Assembly: GCF_051192575.1 (NCBI RefSeq)
Contig: NZ_JBPJSQ010000003.1
Span: 186,001 to 250,000 of the forward strand
DNA: 64,000 nucleotides
Reading direction: 5' to 3'
Source: Aestuariimicrobium soli
GTDB lineage: Bacteria > Actinomycetota > Actinomycetes > Propionibacteriales > Propionibacteriaceae
Part shown: positions 51,564-61,902 of the stretch, piece after piece
How positions within the stretch are numbered: position 1 is the stretch's first letter
How the letters are laid out: each line of letters begins with the position of its first letter
Translations under genes and position numbers: made by a program
Notes under the pieces: model-generated
Database searches by the model: none
The model's input: only the letters and a program-made list of their open reading frames with translations
What the model was told of the DNA's origin: nothing

Positions 51564-52271
51564 GTGAGTGCCAAGCATCAAGCCAACATGTCGAGGGAGC
51601 GCAAGTCCGCTCTCGCCGTGCTGATCGCCGCGAGCGTCGTCGCCGTGGCGTGTGCCTTCGGGCCCATCTGGATCGTCCGTCTCGGACTGGTGCTTGCCGT
51701 GCTCGGTGCCGTCGGGTCGGTCTGGTTCGCCTTCCGTGAGTTGGCCCGCATGGACGTGGTGCACCGCACCGAGTTGAAGGCCGAGCGGCTCGCCCGCACC
51801 ACCGCCGACCGCGCCCACCACGCCGAGTCGATGGAACTCATCAACACCTTCAAGACCCGATACCTCGCCCACGCCACCCAGGTCGACGACCTGCGCGGCA
51901 CCATGGCCGGGCTGCAGCAGGAACTGTCGACGGTGCGCGGCAACCTCGTCTCGGCCCGCGCCGAGGCCATTGCCAAGGCTCAGACCATCGCCGACCTGCA
52001 GGCCTCGCTGGCCGAGCGGGAGGCCGTGCTGGTCGAACTGCAGCAGCGCCTCGAGCACGCCGAGGCCCTGGCCGCCGACGAGTCCGAGGTCGTCACCCTG
52101 CCCAGCCGCGGCATCGCCCGCAAGACGCTGGCCGAGAAGCTGCCCACGGCCGCCGAGCTGTGGACCAACGGTGAGCACCCGACCAGCGTCGACTTCGATG
52201 CGCTCGACGTCGCACTGCTCGCCAGCGGTCGGGTGGCAGGCGGTCGCGCCGCGCGTCGCGAGGCCATCTGA
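51564..52271 (+). CDS. Membrane-anchored coiled-coil protein, unknown
   Basis: 235 aa, GTG start. Two adjacent helices (~16-55), then a long charged heptad-rich region (~60-175) predicted to form a coiled coil, ending in a polar tail (GRVAGGRAARREAI). No enzyme motif. The layout suggests a scaffold or envelope spacer. Sits between DUF3180 and the convergent NuoD-like gene. Confidence 0.65.
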   Translation: MSAKHQANMSRERKSALAVLIAASVVAVACAFGPIWIVRLGLVLAVLGAVGSVWFAFRELARMDVVHRTELKAERLARTTADRAHHAESMELINTFKTRYLAHATQVDDLRGTMAGLQQELSTVRGNLVSARAEAIAKAQTIADLQASLAEREAVLVELQQRLEHAEALAADESEVVTLPSRGIARKTLAEKLPTAAELWTNGEHPTSVDFDALDVALLASGRVAGGRAARREAI

Positions 52272-52292
52272 GCTGTCAGAGCCTGAGCGGCC

Positions 52293-53369
52293 TCACTTGT
52301 CGAGGTCGCCGATCGTCCAGCCCAGGCCGGCGACCACGATGCCGACCTGATCGAGGCGGCACCCCACCAGCAGTGCGTGCAGCACGTTCACGTTGGCGAA
52401 CGTCGGCGTGCGCAGCGCCAGCCGCCACGGGGTGGTGCCGCCGCGCGAGACCAGGTGGAACCCGGCGATGCCCTGCGGGGCCTCGATCTCGGTCCACGCC
52501 TCGGCGTCGGGCAGCTTGATGATCTTCGACAGGGGCACGTTGACCGGGCCGGTGGTCGTCCGTGCCTCGTCGGCCGACCGACGTACCTGCGCGGACGACT
52601 GCCCCAGTTCGCGCACCCACTCGTCGAAGCGGGCGGTGGTGGTTCCGGTGCCGCCGTTGCCCAGCGCCGATCGGGCCGCGGGGCCGGTCACGCCGTAGCC
52701 GGCGGCCACCTCGCGAGTGAGGGTGCCGACCGCGGTGTCGGCCCGCCACTGTTCGTCGCCGACGGCCTCGGCCAGGGCGCGCGTGGTCTCGTCCACCAGA
52801 ACCAGCCAGGCGTCGAGGCGGTCGAACCAGCCCTCGGGGGCGTCGGTCGCCAGGCCCCCCAGGCGGTTGAGCATCGGGTGCAGCCGATTGCCCGTCCAGG
52901 CCAGCATCAGGGTGCGGGTCTCGTCGCGGGCGCGGCGCACGAGTGAGGCGAGGTCGTCGCGTCGCTGGTGGAATGGCACGAAGGTGCAGAACCCCAGATG
53001 GGAATGAATGCGGGCGACCTCGGCCAGCAGTGTGCGCAGCACCGTCGCCCGGGCGGGGGGAGCGAGTCCGAGCAGGTTCTCGCAGGCCAGTGCCACCCCC
53101 AGTTCGCCGAAGAATGGCGCCTGCCAATCGTGGCGATCGGCCAGCATCAGCACCTGTCGGTAGTCGCGCACCTCGAAGAGCTTTTCAGCGCCGCGGTGGA
53201 GAAATCCCGGCTGGATGTCGACCTGGGTGATGAGCCCTTGGTGGTCGAGTTCGACCGCGATGCGCACCAGGCCGGCCCGGGTGGGATGTTCGGGTCCCAG
53301 ATCTGTCACCACCCGATCGGGATCGGGTCCGCCGGCCTGGGCGAGAGAGCCGAGTTCGAGGTACACCAT
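52293..53369 (-). CDS. Orphan NuoD-like (complex I 49-kDa) protein with altered quinone site
   Basis: 358 aa, shorter than typical NuoD (~400). The family frame is clear: GPEHPTRAGLVRIAVEL at the start, PGFLHRGAEKLFE, ENLLGL, RIHSHLGF, and a C-terminal IIKLPDAEAW ... RTPTFANVNVLHAL ... GWTIGDLDK. Complex I NuoD places a His (second H of HPSTH) and a Tyr (in DYLH) at the quinone head group; here they read HPTRA and DWQA. No other nuo gene is in the window. It may be a degenerate relic or a repurposed subunit. Confidence 0.75.
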   Translation of the reverse strand: MVYLELGSLAQAGGPDPDRVVTDLGPEHPTRAGLVRIAVELDHQGLITQVDIQPGFLHRGAEKLFEVRDYRQVLMLADRHDWQAPFFGELGVALACENLLGLAPPARATVLRTLLAEVARIHSHLGFCTFVPFHQRRDDLASLVRRARDETRTLMLAWTGNRLHPMLNRLGGLATDAPEGWFDRLDAWLVLVDETTRALAEAVGDEQWRADTAVGTLTREVAAGYGVTGPAARSALGNGGTGTTTARFDEWVRELGQSSAQVRRSADEARTTTGPVNVPLSKIIKLPDAEAWTEIEAPQGIAGFHLVSRGGTTPWRLALRTPTFANVNVLHALLVGCRLDQVGIVVAGLGWTIGDLDK

Positions 53370-53423
53370 GGGGGCAGTCTGTCACTGGCAGTGGGGTGTC
53401 CGCCCGCCGCCGGGTGGGGCACC

Positions 53424-53442
53424 ATGGACGATCATCGTCCAT
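53424..53442. promoter_or_regulatory. Inverted repeat ATGGACGA-TCA-TCGTCCAT
   Basis: Perfect 8-bp arms, 54 bp upstream of the NuoD-like ATG and 137 bp upstream of lsr2. Operator-like dyad, regulator unknown. Confidence 0.4.
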
Positions 53443-53445
53443 GCC

Positions 53446-53557
53446 ATGGACAAATCACCCACGTTCGTCTGCGTGGCTTGCCTGAATATTTCATGACAAG
53501 AACTTGAATGGTGGGCACTTTATTTGCAAGAGTTGTCGTGCCAACCGGCACAGCTGA
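53446..53557 (+). other. Split CxxC/CxxC micro-ORF before lsr2
   Basis: A frame from ATG 53446 gives MDKSPTFVCVACLNIS then TGA (to 53496). The +1 frame continues DKNLNGGHFICKSCRANRHS to a TGA at 53557. Joined by skipping the T of TGA, it would be a ~37-residue protein with CVAC and CKSC pairs 14 residues apart, like a zinc ribbon. It could be a frameshifted relic, a sequencing slip, or a programmed +1 site (TCA-TGA-C). No Shine-Dalgarno is seen. Confidence 0.3.
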
Positions 53558-53578
53558 CCCCCAATGAGAGGAACCTCT

Positions 53579-53902
53579 ATGGCCCAGAGAGTCCACGTGG
53601 TGCTCGAGGATGACATCGACGGCACTCCCGCCGAAGAGACGATCTCCTTCGTGTTCGACGGAACGTCCTACGAGATCGACCTCAACCAGGCGAATGCCAA
53701 GAAGTTCCGCGATGCCGTGGCGCCGTGGGTTTCGCACGCTCGCAAGAAGGCCCGTGTTGCCGGCGGACGGACCCGTGGCCCTCGCCGCGGCGCCGGCTCG
53801 ACCAGCGAGGTCCGCGAGTGGGCCCGCAGCCAGGGCATGAAGGTCTCCGACCGCGGCCGCGTGCCCGCCGAGGTCAAGGAAGCCTACGACCGGGCCCACT
53901 GA
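53579..53902 (+). CDS. lsr2: Nucleoid-associated protein Lsr2
   Basis: 107 aa. H-NS-like DNA-bridging repressor of AT-rich genes. The N-terminal dimerisation part begins MAQRVHVVLEDDIDG, then TISFVFDGTSYEIDL. The C-terminal DNA-binding part ends GMKVSDRGRVPAEVKEAY, with the RGR AT-hook-like motif. ATG 53579 follows GAGAGG; the ATG at 53564 lies in the Shine-Dalgarno region. The lsr2-clpC order is as in mycobacteria. Confidence 0.97.
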   Translation: MAQRVHVVLEDDIDGTPAEETISFVFDGTSYEIDLNQANAKKFRDAVAPWVSHARKKARVAGGRTRGPRRGAGSTSEVREWARSQGMKVSDRGRVPAEVKEAYDRAH

Positions 53903-53942
53903 TCGCCCAGTCCCCACCATCGTCCGGCTCGGACATCGTCCC

Positions 53943-53977
53943 CGAAACCCCTCGCCGCCCTGCGGTGAGGGGTTTCG
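53943..53977 (+). terminator. Terminator after lsr2
   Basis: Eleven-bp arms CGAAACCCCTC and GAGGGGTTTCG around a GC-rich loop with a further CCG/CGG pairing. Lies 40 bp after the lsr2 stop. Confidence 0.75.
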
Positions 53978-54084
53978 TCGTGTCTGGCACACTGTTGTGC
54001 TCTCAGCAGATGAGGGAAGCTGGGGACTGACAGGGGCGCTCACTACACTGGATCCACTGGTGGATTCACCAACGAAGGAGATTC

Positions 54085-56586
<2,502 letters not shown>

Positions 56587-56601
56587 TCGTCGCCTGAGAC
56601 G

Positions 56602-57288
56602 TCACGAACGAAGGGCGCGACTCCCACGGGGGTCGCGCCCTTCGGCGTCTCCGGGCACGCCTTCTCCGAACACGCCTTCTCCGAACACCAGGGCCTCGCC
56701 GTCGCGCAGGGCGAAGTACGGCTGGCCCACGGCGTCGAACCGGCGGGCCACCTCGCCGAGCAACTCGGTCTCGGGGTGGTCGGGTGAGTCGAGATGGGGC
56801 ACGATCGGGCGGTCGAGCACGCCCAGCCCGTCGAAGCGCACCTCGCCGTACTCGGCGACGCACGGTTCCACCGGGTCGCAGTGCTCGAACCCGCGCAGAC
56901 TGGGGGCCAGCACGCACGGGCCGGCGCTGAAGCCGGCGTAGACGAACCGGTCGTCGGCCAACGCGTCGACGACCCAGCGGTCGAATCCCGAGCGCGCCAT
57001 CGCCATCCGCAGCGTGAACACGTTGCCGCCGCGCACCCACACGAAGTCGGGCTCGCCGACCGCCTGGTCGATGGTCGAGGGGTCGTGCCGGCGCAGGTCG
57101 AGCACCTCGGCCTCGAGCCCGAGGGCGGCCAGGGCCCGTCGCTGCAGTCCCGCGTCGTCGCGTCGGCGGTGCTCGTCCTGACCGTCGAGAGCGTTCTGCA
57201 CGAGCCACCCCCGCCGCTCGCCCGTGACCAGCCCCGCGAAGAGGTGGGCGGGTCGTCCGAGCTGGTAGCTGGAGAGGTACAGACGCAT
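56602..57288 (-). CDS. Peptidase S51 (dipeptidase E-like)
   Basis: 228 aa. The nucleophile Ser is in GFSAGPCVLAP; PHLDSPDH and VRGGNVFTL fit the S51 fold, whose members cleave Asp-X dipeptides or process cyanophycin products. Near the C-terminus two 15-bp units encode repeated GEGVF, and the last ~10 codons are read through the clpC terminator, so the tail is probably not conserved. Alone on the minus strand. Confidence 0.82.
   Translation of the reverse strand: MRLYLSSYQLGRPAHLFAGLVTGERRGWLVQNALDGQDEHRRRDDAGLQRRALAALGLEAEVLDLRRHDPSTIDQAVGEPDFVWVRGGNVFTLRMAMARSGFDRWVVDALADDRFVYAGFSAGPCVLAPSLRGFEHCDPVEPCVAEYGEVRFDGLGVLDRPIVPHLDSPDHPETELLGEVARRFDAVGQPYFALRDGEALVFGEGVFGEGVPGDAEGRDPRGSRALRS
56609..56644. 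terminator. Terminator between clpC and the convergent peptidase gene
   Basis: Perfect 13-bp arms CGAAGGGCGCGAC and GTCGCGCCCTTCG with a 10-nt loop. It overlaps the last codons of the peptidase gene. Confidence 0.8.
56656..56685 (-). repeat. Two 15-bp tandem repeats in the peptidase S51 gene
   Basis: CACGCCTTCTCCGAA twice (plus strand), giving a repeated FGEGV pentapeptide. Confidence 0.8.
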
Positions 57289-57357
57289 GGGGTCACCCTG
57301 TCACGGCGGAGGGGAGTCCGCCCGACGATTTCCACGTGGAACGGCGTTCCGTGTGGA

Positions 57358-57363
57358 TAGGCT
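57358..57363 (+). promoter_or_regulatory. -10-like element of the propeller/PHP gene
   Basis: TAGGCT, 6 bp before the ATG at 57370; the intervening GAGGAA could alternatively be a Shine-Dalgarno. Confidence 0.35.
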
Positions 57364-57369
57364 GAGGAA

Positions 57370-60282
57370 ATGTTGCTGGCCTCGTTGCGCACCGCCCTGC
57401 ACGCCTACCTGACGGCGCTCGACGAGGGCCGCGCCAGCGCCGAGCTCGATGCCGCCGCCCAGCGGTTGGTGCCCCTGAACCTGTTCACGGTCGACGAGGC
57501 CGGACGAGCCGCCGCCCTCGATGCCTGCGCCACCCTCGAGGCCGCTGCCGCGGAACCCGCCGCGGACGACCTCGCCGGGGACGGGCTCGCGCTCGTCCAG
57601 CGGCCGCTGACCGGGGAACTCACCGCCCACTCCCCGGCGGTCTCGTGGAGTGCCGACGGCGGGCTGCGCACCGACTGGCTGACCTTCGCCGGTGGCGGCA
57701 CCGATCGACCCGAACTGGCGCCGGTGCTGGCCGGTCGGTGGCGAGTGGGGTCGTTGCAACGGTCGGGTGAGTGGGTGGTCGAGGTCACCGATCTGGACGA
57801 TGTGTCGGCCGCGGCTGAACGGGTCGGGCGCGAGCACGCGATTCATCCCACCGCCGCCGTCGACCGCGAGGGTCGGCTGCACGTCGTCACTCAGGAGAAC
57901 CACGACGGTCACTGGGTGCTGGTGCACCACGTGCGAGCCGGCGGGCCCGGTTCGGGCTGGAGCGAGCCGCTGTCGCTCACGCTGACGACCGAGAACTCCT
58001 GGGACCCCTGCCTGGTTGCCGATGACTCCGGGCTGTGGCTGGTCTGGGTGGCCGCCGTGTCCGAGGCCGGCGGGCGGCGGTTCGTGCCCCTGGTTCGCCG
58101 GTTCGAGTCCGGGGGGTCGCGGGGCGGGCGGTGGCTGCCGGCCGAGCGGGTCCCACTGCCAACCGACGGTCCTGGCGAAAGCGGCACGGGACAGGCGCTG
58201 CACCCCAGCGCCTGCGTCGATGCCAGCGGCCGGTTGTGGATCGTCTGCGACCTGATCGACCACGCCGGGCTGGGGCTGAGTGGCCCGACCGCCTCGACCC
58301 CCACCGAACGGCTGCGCGGCTCGGGCGTGCACCTGCCCAGCCGTGGCTACTCCATCAGCACCCGCATCGCCGTCGTCGCCCGCGCGGACGACGGCTCGGG
58401 GTGGGGGGCGCCCGCCGGAGTCCCGGTCGTCGAGCAGGCCGCGGCCACCCATCCGCGGCTGGCGTGCACTCCAGACGGCGGTCTGGTGCTCGTGCACCGC
58501 ACCATGCGGCAACTGCCGCTGCGCAACTTCGTCACCCACCTGGTGGTGCGCACCCTCGGGGTCGACGGGTGGTCGGGGCCCTCGCTCGTGCCCCACTCCG
58601 GGGCCGGCGACGAGGGCTTCGCCGTCGCCTCGACACCCGGCGGGGTGGCCATCGTGCACGCGGACGAGCGCTACCGCGATCGCCTGCTGACCATGTTCGA
58701 GCGTCCGGACGAGCCGAGCACCAGCCGCGACCGGACCGCCCTGCCCAGCCTCGACCGGATGGGCACCGGTGGTCACCGCGGCACCGGGGCGATGCTGCTC
58801 ACCGAGGTGAGGCCGGTCGCCGAGCCCGAGGCGGTGCTCGTCCCGCTGCCGGCAGCCCCCGCAGCCGGACAGGGTGGGCGAGGGCCAAGTGGTCAGGGGC
58901 TTGGGTCGTCCGTGCCCCCAACCGACGGCATCGGAACCGACGGCATCGTCTGGGGCGACCTGCATCGGCACTCGAACATCTCGCGGTGTGCCGCGGGGCT
59001 CGACATCTCGACCGCCGATCATCATCGGTTGGCGCAGGACGTGCTGGGTCTGGACTTCTGGGCGCTCACCGATCATTCCGAGAACACCTCCGACGCGTCG
59101 TGGCACCAGCTGCAGACGCTGGCGAACGCGCATCTGCGGCCGGGGCATCACGTTCCGCTGCTGGCCTACGAGTGGACGTCGTTCACCGCAGGGCACGTGA
59201 ACGTCGTCTTCGATGCCGACAGCGCGCCGCTGCTGGCGTCGTCCGACCCCAGGACTGACACCCCTCCGCGGCTGTGGGAGACGCTCGAGCGTGAGGTGGA
59301 GGGCACGGTGCTGACCATTCCGCACCACCCGGCGGCGCTGCCGTACTCGACCGACTGGACCTATCACCACGATCGTTTCGTGCGGCTCGTCGAGGTGTTC
59401 CAGTCGGCCACGGGGTCGTATGAGTCGGACTGGTGCCCGCGGCAGCACCACGATGCGGTGGCGCCCCGGTCGACGGTCGCCGACGGGCTGGCGGCGGGGC
59501 GCAGGCTGGGGTTCATCGCCAGCAATGACCACCGCAACGGGGCTGCCTACCTCGGGGTGCGCACCGATGAGCTGACGCGGGGTGGGGTGATGCGGGCCCT
59601 TGACGATCGGCGCTGCTTCGCTGCCACCCGCCGCGGCATCGTGCCGACGCTCGAGGTTGATCAGGGGGTGGTGAGGTTCGGGGGCGATGGGGCCGGGGTC
59701 GAGTTGGCCGCGGTCGAACTCATCAGCGATGTCGGCGGATCGGGCGGCGCGATCGTCGCCAGTTCTCGCGATGGTGGTGCCGGTGTGCCCGTCGACGTGC
59801 GCCTGTGGTCGGCCCAGGACGGTCCGCGGTTGTGGTCGGGATCGCTCACCGTCGAGGCGCCGGGACGGGTCGTGCCGGCGGGCCACTGGCCGGTGGTGGT
59901 CGCGAGCGTGGACGACCACCGGGTGGTCTGGGAGGCCGCCCTGCCCGATCCCTATGCCGGGGTGTGGGGGGCGCCTGGGGTGATCGTGCTCGGGGCGACC
60001 ATCGAAGGGCCCGACGAGACCGAGGTCACGGTCGAGGCGGCCGGTCGACGGGTGGTGTTCCGGCTGGGTGACCTGCGTGGTGCCGATGCCGGGGTGCTGA
60101 CCGACGGACGAGACGCCGGCGAGCTGGCGGTACGGCGTGGGTCGGGTGGTCTGGATGGGCTCGGGGCGAGCACGTGGGCCTCGTCCGTTCCGGTGCCGGC
60201 GCGTTCGGGCTGCTGGTACTACACGCGAGTGACAAGGGTGGATGGAGAGATGGCATGGTCGAGTCCGGTCTGGCTCGAATGA
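57370..60282 (+). CDS. Beta-propeller-like protein with C-terminal PHP/DUF3604-type metallohydrolase domain
   Basis: 970 aa, no signal peptide. Residues ~1-70 are helical. Residues ~85-480 look like sialidase-type propeller blades (repeated HPTAAVDREGRLHVV, HPSACVDASGRLWIV, HPRLACTPDGGLVLV). From ~525 a metal-dependent phosphoesterase-type domain starts: H532-R-H534 in GDLHRHSN, DFWALTDHSEN, EWTSF, IPHHPAALPY, and FIASNDHRNG, all DUF3604/PHP-like metal ligands. The last ~150 residues are beta-rich. The stop overlaps the next aldolase gene, so both probably act in one catabolic path. Substrate unknown. Confidence 0.72.
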   Translation: MLLASLRTALHAYLTALDEGRASAELDAAAQRLVPLNLFTVDEAGRAAALDACATLEAAAAEPAADDLAGDGLALVQRPLTGELTAHSPAVSWSADGGLRTDWLTFAGGGTDRPELAPVLAGRWRVGSLQRSGEWVVEVTDLDDVSAAAERVGREHAIHPTAAVDREGRLHVVTQENHDGHWVLVHHVRAGGPGSGWSEPLSLTLTTENSWDPCLVADDSGLWLVWVAAVSEAGGRRFVPLVRRFESGGSRGGRWLPAERVPLPTDGPGESGTGQALHPSACVDASGRLWIVCDLIDHAGLGLSGPTASTPTERLRGSGVHLPSRGYSISTRIAVVARADDGSGWGAPAGVPVVEQAAATHPRLACTPDGGLVLVHRTMRQLPLRNFVTHLVVRTLGVDGWSGPSLVPHSGAGDEGFAVASTPGGVAIVHADERYRDRLLTMFERPDEPSTSRDRTALPSLDRMGTGGHRGTGAMLLTEVRPVAEPEAVLVPLPAAPAAGQGGRGPSGQGLGSSVPPTDGIGTDGIVWGDLHRHSNISRCAAGLDISTADHHRLAQDVLGLDFWALTDHSENTSDASWHQLQTLANAHLRPGHHVPLLAYEWTSFTAGHVNVVFDADSAPLLASSDPRTDTPPRLWETLEREVEGTVLTIPHHPAALPYSTDWTYHHDRFVRLVEVFQSATGSYESDWCPRQHHDAVAPRSTVADGLAAGRRLGFIASNDHRNGAAYLGVRTDELTRGGVMRALDDRRCFAATRRGIVPTLEVDQGVVRFGGDGAGVELAAVELISDVGGSGGAIVASSRDGGAGVPVDVRLWSAQDGPRLWSGSLTVEAPGRVVPAGHWPVVVASVDDHRVVWEAALPDPYAGVWGAPGVIVLGATIEGPDETEVTVEAAGRRVVFRLGDLRGADAGVLTDGRDAGELAVRRGSGGLDGLGASTWASSVPVPARSGCWYYTRVTRVDGEMAWSSPVWLE

Positions 60283-61166
60283 AGGGCGTGTGGGCGGCGC
60301 TGCCGATCCCGTGGCAGGGGGAGCACGTCGACCAGGCGATGGTGCGGGAGCTCGTCCACCGGTATGCCGACGCGGGGTTGCACGGTGCCTACACCGCCGG
60401 TACCGACGGGGAACTGCACGTGCTCGATGATCGGGCCTTCGACGAGTTGACCGAGGCGCTGGCCGCGGCGAGTGCCGAGACCGGGTTGGCGGTGCAGGCG
60501 GGGTGCACGGCCTCGCACACGTCGGCGGTGGTGCGGCGGGCCAGGTTCGCGTCCGATGCCGGCATTCGGGTGGTGCAGGTGGCGTTGCCCGGGTGGATTC
60601 CGCTGTCGGACGACGAGGTGGTCGACTTCTTCGGCGGTCTCGCCCAGGAGGTGCCCGAGGTCGGGGTGGTGCACTACAACATCGCCACGTCGGGGCGGTT
60701 CCTGCTCGGCGCCCAGTACCGGCGGCTGGTCGAGGCGTGCCCCACGTTGGTCGGCACCAAGACGACCGGGGGCGACGTCTCGCAGCTGATCGACATCGTC
60801 GACGGCGCTCCCGATCTCGCGCACTTCGTGGTCGACCACCAGATCGTGCCCGGGGCGCAGTTCGGGGCGGTCGGGTTCTACAGCTTCCACGCCAACCTGG
60901 TGCCCCGGGTGTCGCTGGCGCTGTGGGAGGCGTGCGAGCGACGCGACTGGGACGAGGCGGTGCGGTTGCGTCTCGCCATGGAGGTGTTCCTGCGGGAGTG
61001 GCGGGCGGCTCGTCCGAAAGTGTCGTCGCCGGCGTTGGCGAAGATCGCCACGTCGGCGGGGTTGCTGCCCGGGTTCCCGTTGGGGGTCAGAGCGCCGTAC
61101 CGATCGGGGTCGGACGAGGATGTCGCCGCCCTGGTGGAGCTGGTGGGGAAGCACTTCGGCGGCTGA
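60255..61166 (+). CDS. DapA/N-acetylneuraminate lyase family aldolase
   Basis: 303 aa from ATG 60255, which has a good GGAGAG at 7 bp; the family-like start MKGVWAALPIPW at 60279 is the alternative and would overlap the upstream stop as ATGA. TIM-barrel class I aldolase: Schiff-base K169 in VGTKTTGGD, Y141 in HYNIATSGR, and AGTDGE in place of the usual GTTGE. It may cleave a 2-keto-3-deoxy sugar acid or related product made by the upstream hydrolase. It is not a biosynthetic dapA, judging by context. Numbering is from 60255. Confidence 0.85.
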   Translation: MVESGLARMKGVWAALPIPWQGEHVDQAMVRELVHRYADAGLHGAYTAGTDGELHVLDDRAFDELTEALAAASAETGLAVQAGCTASHTSAVVRRARFASDAGIRVVQVALPGWIPLSDDEVVDFFGGLAQEVPEVGVVHYNIATSGRFLLGAQYRRLVEACPTLVGTKTTGGDVSQLIDIVDGAPDLAHFVVDHQIVPGAQFGAVGFYSFHANLVPRVSLALWEACERRDWDEAVRLRLAMEVFLREWRAARPKVSSPALAKIATSAGLLPGFPLGVRAPYRSGSDEDVAALVELVGKHFGG

Positions 61167-61193
61167 GTGGCCGGTGCCGGTCGGTGGTCGGGG

Positions 61194-61832
61194 TCAGCGC
61201 ATGACCTTGCCGATGACGGGCTTCAGGACGCGCTGCAGGGGGCCGATCAGGCACAGCGTCAGCATGCCGAGGTAGCCCAGCGGGGTGGTGACGATGATCA
61301 CCCAGGCGAGCACCAACAGCAGTGCCGAGGCTGCGGTGGCTGCCAGACGACCCACTTGTTGGGGGTTGCTGGTCTCGACTTCGGGGTGGCGCATGGTCTC
61401 GATCTCGATCCAGGCGAGGGCGATCACGATGAGCAGCAGGTCGCCGACGTAGATGGCGGCCTGCAGGGGTGAGTTCTCGAAGGCGATGCTGACGGTGCTC
61501 GTGACGGGCAGGATCACGATCGCGAACAGCCACAGGAAGTTGGCGACCAGCATGCGGCCCTCGAAGCGGCGCACCAGCTTCATGGCCGAGTGGTGCATCG
61601 ACCAGTAGACCGCGACCAAGGCGAACGACATCACGAACGCGAAGATGCGCGGCCACTGGCCTTGGAGCCAGGCGACCAGGTCGGTCTCTTCCGGGTCGGC
61701 GACGGCCTCCATCAGGGGGAGCACCAGCAGGGTGAGAGCGATGGCAACGGCGGCGTCGGTGAAGGCGATCAGGCGGTCGGCCTGGGGGTCGCGCTCGAAG
61801 GGCTCAGTGTCGGTGTCGGACTGCTGGGGCAT
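61194..61832 (-). CDS. TMEM175-family (DUF1211) potassium channel-like protein
   Basis: 212 aa, six transmembrane helices. The first helix motif RLIAFTDAAVAIALTLLVLPL matches the RxxxFSD motif of bacterial TMEM175, with Thr for Ser. Known members are leak K+ channels; ion selectivity here is by family only. Convergent with the aldolase gene and downstream of the LRR/FG-GAP gene on the same strand. Confidence 0.85.
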   Translation of the reverse strand: MPQQSDTDTEPFERDPQADRLIAFTDAAVAIALTLLVLPLMEAVADPEETDLVAWLQGQWPRIFAFVMSFALVAVYWSMHHSAMKLVRRFEGRMLVANFLWLFAIVILPVTSTVSIAFENSPLQAAIYVGDLLLIVIALAWIEIETMRHPEVETSNPQQVGRLAATAASALLLVLAWVIIVTTPLGYLGMLTLCLIGPLQRVLKPVIGKVMR

Positions 61833-61902
61833 GTTCCTCCGATGGCTCGTTGACGGCCCGGGCGACCGCTTGTTCAGGCTAAGGCACCGGGGGCGTAGTC
61901 CC

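Noticed and set aside
60174..60254. Longer N-terminus for the aldolase in the frame beginning 60174
   Set aside because: Would lie entirely inside the upstream gene, and family similarity starts after 60279; the good Shine-Dalgarno is just before 60255.
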